In this document: positions 35,201 to 44,621 of the stretch, piece by piece
Layout: each line of letters begins with the position of its first letter
Position numbering within the stretch: position 1 is the stretch's first letter
Position numbers and translations under genes: made by a program
DNA from: Angiostrongylus vasorum
Taxonomy: Eukaryota; Nematoda; Chromadorea; Rhabditida; Metastrongylidae
Assembly: GCA_018806985.1 (NCBI GenBank)
Contig: JADANN010000302.1
Coordinates: 2,488,001 to 2,552,000 of the forward strand
Direction of reading: 5' to 3'
DNA: 64,000 nt
Notes under the pieces: model-generated
What the model saw: the letters and a program-made list of their open reading frames with translations, nothing else
Databases searched by the model: none
What the model was told of the DNA's origin: nothing

Positions 35201-38200
35201 GATGAGCTAGCATGAACTCCACAAAAAGCTTTTTTGGGCTAACATTTCGTTTCTTTGCTGTCGCCTTTTGGGAGGTACTCCACTGGGATCGACTCGATGC
35301 GATCACGAAGACCCTCATCAGAAAAAAAGTAACAGCGGTGAACAATGGACTCGGATCAATCTGGGTTTGAAGACGATGAAGGTACCGAAACGTTAGCCGA
35401 ATAATGTTTCTCATCAACCTCATGTTAGCTTGTCAATAGAAAGATACATGTTGTTTACGAAGCAATTCTAACGTAACAAGTACTCTTCATAGATTGTGCT
35501 GACGGTGTTGATAATTTGATGAACGCCAACATGAAAAGCCTATTGGCTCCACTTTGTTGTCATTCCTCGATTGGAATTTTCAACGAATAGGTGTAACTCC
35601 TATCGTAAGACTCGAAATTTGCGATGTTAGACCTAAAACCATTGAGCTTTCCAGGCCGAAGCGGGTGTGAAGGGAGTCGAAGCCGGTCGAAACCTTGGGC
35701 ACTGGCTGATAAATATTGACTTTAACATGCTCGTAACTGCTCATGAAGAAAATGTTGAAAATAGTGATCAGTGGTGAAGTTAATAGGAAGTCCGTTCTAA
35801 GAAATGAATGCAAAGCATCGTTTGTTTCTCGAATTGTATAGCAGTAAAAGTTACTTCCATGCATTCACTGGTTATCCATAATGACATCATGCGATATAAA
35901 ATGATAAGGTGCCAACAGGTAGTAATGTATTGATGGTCGGGCATACAGTATGGTCGGGCATACAATGTTGAAAACATCTGTCATTTAGGATCGTTCAACT
36001 GTTGTTGAATGGATCGTCAGTGCGCAAAGTGTTCTCATAAGACGCTATTCACGTATCATTTCCACATGGAAAGCCAGGTACGTGTAACAGTTCTTTATGA
36101 ATGAATCTGAAAATACACGTAATTAGTAACATTAAAATAAATCTTGCAGTAACTTTCATGACCGATTTTCTGTTAACCTCGGAATTGATTGAATAATTCT
36201 TTCTACTTCTGTTTAGCAAACACGAGGTGTAACTTTATTTCTTTATTTACGTACAAGCTGACGTTTCGGCAGATTTCGCCTTCCTCAGAGCCTGGAAAGG
36301 TCTAGTTGACTGCAATCTACACGTCCAAACACCTCCATAACCAAGCACAGAAAATGCTGGACGAAAAATTTCAGCTACATTGAACACAGAGCCTTTGCAC
36401 ACCCACCGTGTTCTATGAGTCTTCCACTAAATAAAACCACGTAGAAACCAAGCGCACAGAATTCACACGGAATCGTAATGTACCCATATCATCAGAACAG
36501 CAGACTTACATACTGCCCAATATCACGCGTGATAATGAAGCATTCCTCTCTGCGGTTCATTTTCGGATTCTTGGAATTAATCCAGAATGCTTCGAGAGTT
36601 TTGCGCGCTCATGTTCTCGATTCCCGTGCGAAGAACGTAACCCCTACTTCAAAATCTTCTCCGTTATGTCTCTGCGTCCTATGCGTGCCTAGTGGAGTAT
36701 TTAATTTACGTTTGCCGACTAGGTGTTCTTTTATACGAACGCAGAGTGGTTTCGTCGTCTCGCCTACGTATTCGTCCCGCACGCTTGATAAGAGATCAAA
36801 TAGGCTGTACCCGAACTCATGCATTCACCGTCTCTACCACTGGGGCAAATTATGCAATTTTGCGTTGCACATAGACAGTTGCATAGGCGGTTACCAACTA
36901 GCTGGCGTCTTAGATTACTCGGTAGCATTTCACTTATCGTTACCGAATTCTCTAGACCGGCCCTTCTTAAACAGCGTTTTTGTAGCTGCACTTACATCAT
37001 TTGAGAAGAAGGGTAGGATAAATGGCACCTTTTCATCGCTAGAGTTGTCTTTTTGGGGGCCTATGATTTCCGGAAGCGGTGAGTGTGCAAAGAAGCTATT
37101 GTGTGCTCAATGTGATTGAAATGTTGGTTTAGCGTTTTCTCTGTTTGGTTATGGAGGTGTTTGACCGTGTAGATTGCAGTCAACTTGACCTTTCCAGGCT
37201 CTGAGGAAGGCGAAACTGCCGAAACGTCAGCTTGTTCGTCAACAAAGGAATAAAATAACACCGCGTATTTACTAAACAGAAATAGAAAGAATTATTAAAA
37301 TAAATATTTGGTAGAAAAGTTCAGTTAAGTATAAGCTGGCGATGGCTTGTATAGCGCACTGGTTGAGAGGTGTTCTGCAATACACACTAAGCCGGTCGCT
37401 TGTCTCGATTCGGTGCTACGGGCTCCCAAGCTTCCCATTCTTCCAGAATCAGCGAATCCATATCGAACTTATCGAGGAGGACAAAGCTGTAATTTCCTAA
37501 ATTGGTATGCAGTCGTAAGTCGCTGTTTAGGACCGGCATCCATTGGATCACTTCTGACGATGCTTCATGAAGTCCAGTACGTAGCGCCTCCTATGTGATT
37601 GATTAACATCGTTCAACCGAATGCTTCATCCATTATCATTCTCTTAGCCAGTATTTTGTGTGTAACGAACAATCTCTGACGTATAATCTGATTAAGGTGC
37701 TGGGTTTACAATTTAGCAAAGTTACAATATCGGTGTCTATTGCGCAACATCTCTAGCCACTGCGCTACTTGCGCTTCAAGGGGATAACATGACTTTAAAG
37801 TCAATGAAAAAAAAGTGGGAAAAATATAAATCAATGGGAGTGTCAATCATATCCCTAACTCGCTAGCAGTTCAGAAAAATTCCAAGCCAATAACATTTTT
37901 GATATATAATACGTTGAGATATTTGCAAAGCTACGGACCGCAGGTGTCTGCGGTGGAGATCGAACTCGCTATTATCCTTTGCGGGGCTAACGCGTTCACC
38001 ACCACGCCATGCTGGTCTTTCATTTCGCCTGCCTCCCAGCTAGTTCTATCGATCATAGCTATCAGCAATCACCCGTTAGCGGGATTGATCTGGCGAGCCC
38101 AAATCGGCAATGAACCCAGTTAAGCTTTAAGTTGTAGTTATGATCACAATTTAAACTTATTAACTACCTGTACTTTTTTAATGGCAGGGTGTGTTGCAGA

Positions 38201-39843
38201 AATACAACACACGCTGAGATATTTGCAAAACTTTCGGACCTGCAGGTATCTGCGGTGGGAAAGGGAAGCGCCATTACCCTTTCCGGGAGCTTAGGCGTTC
38301 ACCACCATACCGTATGGGTGCTTTTCGCTTGTCCCCCGAAGTTAACTCCCGGAAAGGGTAATAACGCGTCTGCTCCCCATCGCAGACACCTGCGGCCCGG
38401 AGTTTTTGCAAATATCTTAGCATCATTGAAGCTATATTTTGCAACATACCTTGCCATTAAAAAGTGTAGGCAGTAAATAATGAGTTAAAAATTATAAGAA
38501 GTTGTTCCAAAGAGTTGTGTTTCCTTTTTCGGACATACGGTTTTCATTTCAGAATCGTTCTTGCTGTGTTCATGTGTGGATACTATTACGCAAATGCTAT
38601 CGGCATACTTCAATTGCGAACCGTTATCTCTATTGAGAAGATGTCTCTCCCGGATTCGTATCTGCAGGAGTTCCAAGTTCAGTTTGAAGCATCGTTCAAG
38701 CTAATGCAACCTGTTAGCATCTTCATAATGCACCCAGGAGATATGCGTGATCCTAGACGACTAAGAACTATAAAGCAAATCATACGTGAATTTGAAAACG
38801 CCACGTTCAGCTACGGATCAGAGAGCACGATCTCATGGATTCCGCCCTACGAGGAATTTCTAAGCTTCTACAGTGAGACGGAAGAATTTACATACAAGGA
38901 GTTACCAGTATTCCTGCAGTCGGCCACGTACTTCTACATGTCCACATTCGTGAAGTACAACGAGACGGCTTGCTTTGAGGACATTCCTGAATGTATCACG
39001 GCGTTCTTCTTCGTGACCAACTTCCACGGACACATCAAATATCACGAATTAATTCCTGCTGTGAAAGATTGGCGTCGTATAGCCGCCAAATACCCCGACT
39101 ATCAGATCTATGCGTACTCGGAGCACTCGCCTTTTATTGATCAGACTATGGCAATCGACGCAACAGTATGGGGTTCGATGACGACTGCGCTGTTCTGCAC
39201 AGCTGTTGCATGTTTTATTTTCATTCCCAGTATGGCTTGTATTATTACGGCATGCTTCTCAGTGCTCTCAGTTACTGTCGGAATACTCGGATTGCTTAGT
39301 TTATGGGGCGTAGACCTCGATCCGATTTCGATGACAGCTCTACTAATGGCGGTCGGTTTCTCAGTGGATTTCACTAGTCATATTGCCTACCATTTCTACA
39401 GATCAAAGCAAAAGGATCCCGCTTTACGAATTGAAGAAACGTTATCATATATAGGATGGCCAGTGCTACAGGCTGGCTTCTCGACAATCATTGCGATTTT
39501 ACCACTTGTGCTTAAGCCATCGTATTTGGTGATGGTGTTCTTCAAGACGATTGTCACCGTCTGCTCACTTGGAGTGTTTCATGGACTCGTGGTTATGCCA
39601 GCAATTCTTACAGCGATACTGAGTATCTCTAACAATTCCACTATGAAGAAAGTCGGCAAAGCAGCGATCATTTCTCAGACAGATTCCAGCCAAAGTTTCG
39701 ATGAAAAGGAGCATTCATATCATGCACTGGATCTGATCCGAAAACTCAAATCCGGACTTTGGAGTCGAAAGGTGGCACCGGAGCTATCTGATAGTAAATC
39801 AGCTTACCAAAATGGGATCACAAAACGGGTGCCGTCTTTATAA
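29060..39843 (+). CDS. Patched-related (PTR) membrane protein, nine exons
   Basis: Complete gene of about 885 residues, the usual PTR length. Exons: 29060-29290, 30445-30724, 33523-33695, 33945-34066, 34270-34381, 34516-34670, 34885-35089, 35989-36077 and 38553-39843 (TAA). All nine join in frame with matching phases (0, 1, 0, 2, 0, 2, 0, 2). The fold is that of RND transporters: TM1 about 26-45, a first extracellular domain to about 245, a sterol-sensing-type block of TM2-6 (249-406) with GVDD at 320-323 in TM4, TM7 at 457-475, a second extracellular domain, then TM8-12 (about 662-806) with GFSVDF at 724-729 in TM10. The acidic residues in these motifs form the presumed ion-relay of the family. 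PTR proteins lack a known hedgehog ligand in nematodes and act in cuticle, moulting and glial tube formation; which role applies here is unknown. The start is the first ATG giving a compact N-terminus; ATG 29090 is an alternative. Confidence 0.93.
29762..30147 (+). mobile_element. SINE-D copy in PTR intron 1
   Basis: A 386 bp + strand element, starting CCTCCCAACGGTTTACCGCC and ending GGCCGTTCAAGTATCAAGTA. A 9 bp duplication TTTTAATCA lies at 29753-29761 and 30148-30156. It lies in sense orientation in the intron. Confidence 0.82.
30445..30724 (+). CDS. PTR gene exon 2: first ectodomain
   Basis: Acceptor GTTTCAG|AACGGC, donor ATCG|gtgagt (phase 1). Encodes IMIKAADGGSLLREKYRTRL and ELCEPYCELNTAFLAFLKLY. 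The CxPYC cysteine pair in the first extracellular domain is typical of PTR proteins. Intron 1 upstream contains the SINE-D at 29762-30147. Confidence 0.9.
31120..31450 (-). mobile_element. RTE LINE scrap in PTR intron 2
   Basis: The minus strand parallels the RT N-terminal region of the copy at 6905-7300 (AGAGCGGTCT, GCTTGCTCGCATAACTGTTC, and a decayed LINELVSHITRYPS). Heavily mutated. Confidence 0.55.
32325..32690 (-). mobile_element. SINE-D copy in PTR intron 2
   Basis: Antisense D element with GATACTTGGATGGCTCGTCT at the tail end (left), GGTTCCCTGGAATCCCGAGC and CTTGTGGATCAGAGGGAGAT inside, and a head reading AACCATTGGGAGG at the right. Diverged, with part of the head lost. Only a partial CCATA match flanks it. 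Confidence 0.7.
33235..33445 (-). mobile_element. SINE-A-like copy in PTR intron 2
   Basis: Minus strand: GTAACGCATTGGTTATACGTG (A-box-like), GATCATTGGTTCGACGCC (B-box-like), then CCAGCAAGCCCTTAAAATCT. Head structure as in the copies at 25985 and 37338; the tail is unrecognisable. Confidence 0.45.
33523..34381 (+). CDS. PTR gene exons 3-5: ectodomain end, TM2, TM3
   Basis: Exons 33523-33695, 33945-34066 and 34270-34381. They encode NNVYGIAFKNGTHLIESFTT, an amphipathic AWVLAARKMFSEER, then TM2 (APMIVLSILAMVLFTVL) and TM3 (LIGCLIPLVALLCTTGLLSW). The split arginine codon between exons 4 and 5 is AG|G. Intron 2, about 2.8 kb long, holds a LINE scrap, a SINE-D and a SINE-A-like copy. Confidence 0.9.
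34516..35089 (+). CDS. PTR gene exons 6-7: sterol-sensing core
   Basis: Exons 34516-34670 and 34885-35089. TM4 carries the signature LSVGVDDIFIMLRAW. An EESGPSILIS|SVTNTMAFIIG stretch spans the exon joint into TM5, and TM6 is LYAALAIAICFFYQLLMF. Exon 7 ends AAG with a GC donor (gcaagt at 35090), proved by frame continuity into exon 8. Confidence 0.92.
35195..35437. repeat. Type-3 inverted-repeat element with ribozyme-like ends
   Basis: Imperfect terminal inverted repeats of about 50 bp. The right end reads GAAACGTTAGCCGAATAATG to CATGTTAGCTTGT, and the left end is its reverse (GAGCTAGCATG to GGGCTAACATTTCG). The right side has TTGAAGA, a short hairpin and GAAACGTTAGCC in hammerhead order. 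It lies in PTR intron 7. A second copy is at 48095-48300. Confidence 0.5.
35640..35815 (+). mobile_element. Decayed PLE terminus
   Basis: Ends with GAAGTTAATAGGAAGTCCG and then AAATGAATGC, the plus-strand version of the PLE hook next to AAATGAATG as at 47133-47170. Preceded by a scrambled CTTTCCAGGC region. Weak. Confidence 0.3.
35989..36077 (+). CDS. PTR gene exon 8: cytoplasmic linker
   Basis: A small exon of 89 nt, acceptor CATTTAG|GATCGT and donor CCAG|gtacgt (phase 2). Encodes DRSTVVEWIVSAQSVLIRRY and SRIISTWKA, the basic linker before TM7. The next intron is about 2.5 kb and filled by a PLE, a SINE-A and family C elements. Confidence 0.85.
36256..36294 (-). ncRNA. Hammerhead-ribozyme-like motif, left end
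   Basis: Minus strand: GGCT, CTGAGGA, hairpin AGGCGAAATCTGCC, GAAACGTC, AGCTTG. All core boxes are present and helix I GCT/AGC can form. Paired with an inverted copy at 37195. Confidence 0.65.
37195..37232 (+). ncRNA. Hammerhead-ribozyme-like motif, right end
   Basis: CAGGCT, CTGAGGA (37201-37207), hairpin AGGCGAAACTGCC, GAAACGTC (37221-37228), AGCTTG. One of the best preserved motifs. It is sense-strand within the PTR pre-mRNA intron, so it could act there if active. Confidence 0.65.
37338..37620 (+). mobile_element. SINE-A-like copy in PTR intron 8
   Basis: Starts GGCTTGTATAGCGCACTGGT with TGTCTCGATTCGG as the B-box-like segment. Further on, CTTCTGACGATGCTTCATGA and AAGTCC parallel the SINE-A tail (GATGCTTAATGAAGTCG). 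Confidence 0.5.
37900..38155 (-). repeat. Family C element, single arm
   Basis: ACGTTGAGATATTTGCAAAG, CAGGTGTCTGCGG, AACGCGTTCACCACCACGCC and CCCAAATCGGCAATGAACCC appear in the order of the minus-strand arm, followed by a second, palindromic C element. Confidence 0.65.
38165..38475. repeat. Family C palindromic element
   Basis: Left arm: TTAATGGCAGGGTGTGTTGC, GCTGAGATATTTGCAAAACT, GCGGTGGGAAAGGG, CCCTTTCCGGGAG. Right arm is the inverse: CCCGGAAAGGGTAAT, CGCAGACACCTGCGG, TTTTGCAAATATCTTAGCAT, CATACCTTGCCATTAA. It would fold into one long hairpin. It ends about 80 bp before PTR exon 9. Confidence 0.75.
38553..39843 (+). CDS. PTR gene exon 9: second RND half
   Basis: A large last exon of 429 codons plus a split R, acceptor CATTTCAG|A. 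TM7 IVLAVFMCGYYYANAIGILQ starts it. The ectodomain includes cysteines in ETACFEDIPECITAF. TM10 holds MAVGFSVDFTSHIAYHFY. The C-tail after TM12 is about 75 residues, Ser/Lys-rich, and ends RVPSL. Confidence 0.95.
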
Positions 39844-40680
39844 CTTTAATTAATATTATGGTTGTTTTTAACTTAAAAAAAAACGAAGCCAAATCGCTCA
39901 CCCTTATTGATTGGTATTCGAACGGCAGCAATCGCATAGTTTGTATTCTTAAAATATTTTCCTTATAGTATTTTTGTAATGCATCAGTGACGTTAATTAG
40001 TCACAATGAGCTAACGTAGCATTGAATAGCGTCCATTGAATTGTACTCACAACGAAAGACTTAGTTTGTTCCATATTTTCCGGTGTGTGAAAGCTTGGAA
40101 TGCTAGATACCAGGTAAACATCTAGTTGTATTGAATTCTGTTTAAATTACTGTTCACATCGCAGATGTTTCCTTTTTTATTAGAGATCACTATGATCAGC
40201 TTTCTTTTTTGTCTTTTCTGCTGTGAACTCTTCACAGTTAATCGTGACCATTTCCGGCTTAGGGAGTAGAAGGCACGATGTCGTATTCACACAGAAGATC
40301 GTCATAATTTACATTTCTGCTTTGTTTTTATTTCTATTTCTAATTTACTTTGTTGGTTTGCACTCTATTGGGAGTATTAAAGAATGCAAGCACTATTCTT
40401 CAGATCAGAAATTCAGCACTAGGTTTCATCAGTACTTGTAAATCATTTGTAGCGTTTACATTAATTGGCTTTGGGGAACTCAGATCAATTGCTGTTTGAA
40501 ATGCTGTTGTTCACATATTTGCAGTCGTTCTGACGGTCTCGATCTCGTTTCTACTTCTATTCGCAGTCTTTTTTATGTATTATTTATTTGAATAAATAAT
40601 CAATAATATTTCTACGTATTGATGAATAACTGGATTAGTTTCAAACCTGTGGATACTTTTTTGTGTATAAATTTTCTGTT
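39844..40680. other. 3' flank of the PTR gene
   Basis: No further exon. No AATAAA is seen in the first 300 bp after the stop; an AATAAATAAT lies near 40590. No repeat recognised. Confidence 0.4.
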
Positions 40681-40685
40681 GGCTA

Positions 40686-40780
40686 CCAGCATCTGGACGG
40701 CAGGTGTACGCGGTGGGAAACGAACGCGCTATTACCCTTTCGGGACTAATGTGTTCACCATCCCACCATGCGGTTGACGC
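40686..40780 (-). repeat. Family C fragment
   Basis: GACGGCAGGTGTACGCGGTG, GAACGCGCTATTACCC and GTGTTCACCATCCCACCATG, the core of a C arm, directly left of a SINE-A. Confidence 0.6.
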
Positions 40781-40781
40781 G

Positions 40782-40990
40782 TTTGGCGCAGTGGTCGGAG
40801 GCGCCCTGCAACACGCACGTGGATACGATCTCCGCGCCCATGGCCCACCAAGCCTTCCATCCCTCCGGGGACGGCAAATTGATACCGGACTTGTGCAGCA
40901 GTGGCTGGATACCATAGTATTCTACCACGAAGTTTGTCATTGTAAAGGCCAGATATGCATTCAATCACCTCCAAACGATGCCTAGTAGAT
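40782..40990 (+). mobile_element. SINE-A, left part of a split copy
   Basis: TTTGGCGCAGTGG head (perfect A-box form), CACGTGGATACGATCTCC, and the core down to CACCTCCAAACGATGCCTAG. The SINE breaks off here, and its missing tail is found at 46153-46225, on the far side of the PLE cluster. Confidence 0.8.
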
Positions 40991-41291
40991 TAAAAAGACA
41001 GACTTTCTATAAACCTCGGCATAGATAGTTGATATATTTATTTATGTGATCCTGCAAACTGATCTTCCTTAGCTGACGCGAGGTTGGTATAGGTCTTCGT
41101 TGTCGTTGTCGCTGTTGTCTGTGTTGTGGGGTCGATGACAGACTTTTCGGCGATCTCACCTTCCTCAGAGCCTGGACGTATTTTGTATAAGAATACTTTC
41201 ATTATTCGGTGGGAAAAGCAGAACAGAAAACAAAAAATGTACGGGTTGTCGATTGCGCAACTAATTACACTCTTAAAACAGTGTCTTAATT
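40991..41291 (-). mobile_element. Type-2 PLE, left inverted end
   Basis: The hook GACTTTCTATAAACCTCGGC (41001-41020), the CAA/GTT-type repeat region, and a decayed ribozyme-like motif (41134-41175, minus). Then comes a short + strand frame YGLSIAQLITLLKQCLN that is the start of the RT fragment continued at 44705. It ends at the target duplication CAGTGTCTTAATT (41279-41291). Confidence 0.75.
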
Positions 41292-42098
41292 TCCAGGATC
41301 GACTTTCTATTAACCTCGGCACTGGAATGTGAATGCGTCGTTTTCTTGTTCAGCAATCGCGAGGTTGTTAAACAGCATACATTTACTTCCATAGAAAAAC
41401 ACAATACAATACAACAGTAGCTGACGTTTCGGCAGTATCGCCTTCTTCAGAGCCTGGAAGGGTATACTGACATACAATTTACTAGGCCAAACGCTTCAAT
41501 GACACTTACAAAAAGACGAAAAAACTCTATGGTAATTACATGGTCAACAGCTTCTCGAAAAAACTCACTGCTTTTTTTACGTGCCTTCCAATGAGGAAGA
41601 TTAGAACAGCTGATTACAGTCGCATATGGGTGATGACTGCACCATCCCACATCAGAAATTGATGCGAACATACGGGGTCAGGTCGCGTATGACCTCTGGG
41701 CATTCATCCCTGCTATTCATTGTAGGGTTTTTGGCATCTATCCAAAAGCCTCAAGAAGTTTTTCGCGCTGGTGTTTTAGTCTCTGTGCAAGGATATTGAC
41801 TTTTTATTTCAAAAAACCCTATGTTTTTGTATCCTGTGCGTGCCCTAGTGGGGTACTTTGTCTTAGTTTTCGTTTGCCATCTAGGTGTTCTTTTATACGG
41901 ATAGACAAAGGTCTTCCCGTTTCGCCAATATATTCATCTCCGCAATTATTACAAGAGATCAGGTATATCATACCTGAGCTCATGCAATCACCATCCCCTG
42001 CCGTATGGTCAGATTACGTCGTCAAAAACGTCTTAAGGAAAGGAGATGGTGGCAGTGACGCCGCCTCTTGATTTTTATCTCTATTTGATGTTTCTTGT
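41292..42098 (-). mobile_element. Type-1 PLE, inverted deleted copy
   Basis: Reverse-strand copy of the element to its right. From the left it holds the hook (41301-41320), the ribozyme-like motif, the 3' UTR and the GIY-YIG C-terminal region (to about 42010). It then jumps, by an internal deletion, to the first 75 bp of the element (42025-42098), which forms an inverted repeat with 42383-42459. A 285 bp unique spacer separates the two arms. Confidence 0.8.
41419..41457 (-). ncRNA. Hammerhead-ribozyme-like motif
   Basis: Minus strand: CCAGGCT, CTGAAGA, hairpin AGGCGATACTGCC, GAAACGTC, AGCTAC. Core boxes are all intact, with GGC/GCC as helix II after one unpaired A. Inverted partner at 44583. 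Confidence 0.68.
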
Positions 42099-42382
42099 TT
42101 GGCCTGGTAGCGGAGTCGATCTTGAAGCTCATAAAGGTTACATGCTATTCTACGCAGGGGTCGTTTTAGAAATGGGCTGTGATGGTGCAAGGCTTGGGCC
42201 CAATTCTAATAGCGAACGCGCACTCTCAGGTATTGTTATGCCCCCCAATCACGGTGACCCTAGATTTTACTGGCGCATTATCAACCCTATTTTGACTATT
42301 ATCAGAACCGTGAAGAATTTGTTTGCGGTAGAATTTTCTTGAAGCTGAGACATGTGAATTACCCAAAAGATTTTTCGAATTT
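42099..42382. other. Spacer between inverted PLE arms
   Basis: No match to other PLE copies in this window. A + strand frame runs through it (GPNSNSERALSGIVMPPNHG) but I recognise no domain. It may be PLE 5' UTR or captured host DNA. Confidence 0.35.
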
Positions 42383-42469
42383 AACAAGAAATATCAAATA
42401 GAGATAAAAAATCAAGAGGCGGCGTCACTACCACCATCTCCTTTTCCCTAAAACGTTTTTTTAGACAGC

Positions 42470-44386
42470 AGGACCCTAACGATGGAGTTGACATAAAATT
42501 CCGCATGTTTTTGGACGGCGTTCTCAAGACCCTTAATCATTACCGCGATAGAAAGTTTATCTCTAACCTTACAGCCGCACAAAAATGTGGCATGCGAGAA
42601 ATTAGAGAATTAATAAACTCAAAAACAATAAGATTGTCTGTTAGTGATAGAGGGGAGAGTTCGTAGTTATTCCTCGCCAGCTGGATGTTGAGATAACAGA
42701 GGAAAATCTTAGTGGTGCTACCCTCTATCGCCCATATCTGCCCATCCTGAAAAAGGATTACAAAAGTCAATACCGAAAGCTAAACAATCAATGGGTGAGT
42801 GTGACAAAGGCTGCAGGTTTAAAACAATCGGTTGTTTCGCACTTTAAAATCGATACACCAACACGTCCCGTCCTATACTTACTTATTAAAACACATAAGT
42901 TGGTATCACCTGATGATCTTGCGTCAACCAATCCGTCATCATTTAAGCTTAGACCCATCATCAGCTGTGTAGACGGGCCAACGGATAGAATAACCTGGTT
43001 TTTAAGCCTAATACTTACCCAGTTGCTTAACCATATTCCAGCTCACCTCACAAACACCCAAATGTTCCTAGAACGTCTACGTAACGCGTCTCCTAATAAC
43101 GCGTACGTGATGGAATCCTTCGACGTTACTGCGTTGTACACCAACGTATCCAATGACTCCGCAATGCAAGCCATCTTCGAACTTCTTGTTAAACATGAAG
43201 GAAGAATAAATATGCATGGCTTGTCCATCCAGCAGCTAATGGCTCTCCTAAAGGAGTGCCTAAACTGCTCGATTTTCAGATGGTCTGGGAAATATTTCGC
43301 GCAAATAAGGGGGTTGGCCATGGGACAGCGACTGGCACCAAGCCTTGCCATTGTGTTTATGTCTAAGCTAGAAGCCCCTGCTCTCGATCTCCGGCCACTA
43401 CTCTACTGCAGATATGTAGATGATTGTTTTGTCATCTTCTCTACGCAGGAGGAGATAGGGCAAATGCTTTGAATTTTTGAACGAGCAGTCTGAGTACATT
43501 AAGTTCACCCGGGAGAAACCGAGAAAAGACTGGCTTCAGTTTTTAAACGTTCAAATAAACCTATCAAGTAGCGGTTACCTGACAAAGTGGTACCGAAAGC
43601 CAAGTAACAAGAACATCCTCGTTCATTTCCTTTCTTCCCACCCTTCACACACAAAGATGGGCGCTTGTGAGAAACATGTTTCGAACAGCCACCTCTGTGT
43701 GCACAACCAGGGGAACTAAAGGAAGAATCGCGCGACTTGGCTCGGCAAATAGCCATCTCCAATGGCTACGAAATAGTAACCCCACGAGATAAGTTTAGAA
43801 GGAGAGTGACGCGCCCAAGCGAAACACTTGGCCAAAAGAAAGTCGCGTTTATGCTGCCCTTTATAAGCGATGAAGCAAGCGTAGCGATTAAACGATGCTT
43901 AAGAATGGCAGGTCTAGAGGAATCGGTAGTGATAGTTGAAATACCACCGGCTACTCTACGTCGTCAGTTAGTTCGTAACCGCCTGTATGACCGTCTATGC
44001 GAAACAACAAATTGCGTAATCTGCCCTTATGGCAGGGACGGTGATTGCATGAGTTCAGGTACGATATACCTGAGCTCTTGTAATAATTGCGGAGATGAAT
44101 ATATTGGCGGAACGCGGGCAGGCATTTGTGTATCCGTATAAAAGAACACCTAGATGGCAAACGAAAACTAAGACAAAGTACCCCACTAGGCACGCATAGG
44201 ATACAAAAGCACAGCGGGGACGATTTTGAAGTAAAAGTCAATATCCTTGCGCAGGAGACTAGAACACCAGCGCGAAAACTTCTTGAGGGTTTTTGGATAA
44301 ATGCCAAAAACCCTACAATGAATAGCAGGGATGAATGCCCAGAGGTCATACGCGACCTGACCCCGTATGTTCGCATCAATTTCTGA
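42470..44386 (+). pseudogene. PLE polyprotein: RT plus GIY-YIG endonuclease, frameshifted
   Basis: The N-terminal part starts near DGVDIKFRMFLDG. The longest frame (42795-43472) has the PLE-type LIKTHK (residues 30-35), RT motif A FDVTALYTN (109-117), motif B GLAMGQRLAPSLAI (173-186) and the catalytic YVDD (207-210). Then come YIKFTREKP, a connector with zinc-binding-like CVICPYGRDGDC, and the nuclease motif TIYLSSCNNCGDEYIG with RIKEHLDGK. Frames break near 42660, 43466, 43665 and 44130, so it is inactive now. The RT would have copied the element RNA and the GIY-YIG part would have nicked target DNA. Confidence 0.88.
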
Positions 44387-44582
44387 TGTGGGATGGTGCA
44401 GTCATCAACCTTATGCGACTATAATCAGCTGTTCTAATCTTCCTCATTGGAAGGCACGTTAAAAAAGCGGTGAGTTTTTTTTCGAGAAGCTGTTGACCAT
44501 GTAATTACCATAGAGTTTCTCGTCTTTTTTGTAAGTGTCATTGAAGCGTTTGGCCTAGTAAATTGTATGTCAGTATACCCTT

Positions 44583-44621
44583 CCAGGCTCTGAAGAAGGC
44601 GATACTCACGAAACGTCAGCT
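44583..44621 (+). ncRNA. Hammerhead-ribozyme-like motif
   Basis: CCAGGCT, CTGAAGA (44590-44596), hairpin AGGCGATACTCAC, GAAACGTC (44610-44617), AGCTACTG. Helix II is weakened here because GCC has become CAC. Inverted partner of 41419-41457. Confidence 0.55.

Larger units (their letters stand above)
36160..37300. mobile_element. PLE copy with inverted ends in PTR intron 8
   Basis: The left part (about 36160-36991, minus) holds the hook GATTTTCTGTTAACCTCGG, a ribozyme-like motif, and the GIY-YIG region (CIICPSGRDGEC, DEYVGETTKPLCVRIKEHLV). The right part (about 37090-37300, plus) repeats the terminal 200 bp in inverted orientation with a second ribozyme-like motif. No RT domain remains. Long antisense open frames over it are artefacts. 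Confidence 0.85.

Noticed and set aside
36478..37119. A 213-codon open frame on the plus strand
   Set aside because: It is the antisense of the PLE GIY-YIG region; the real coding signal (CIICPSGRDGEC, DEYVGET) is on the minus strand.
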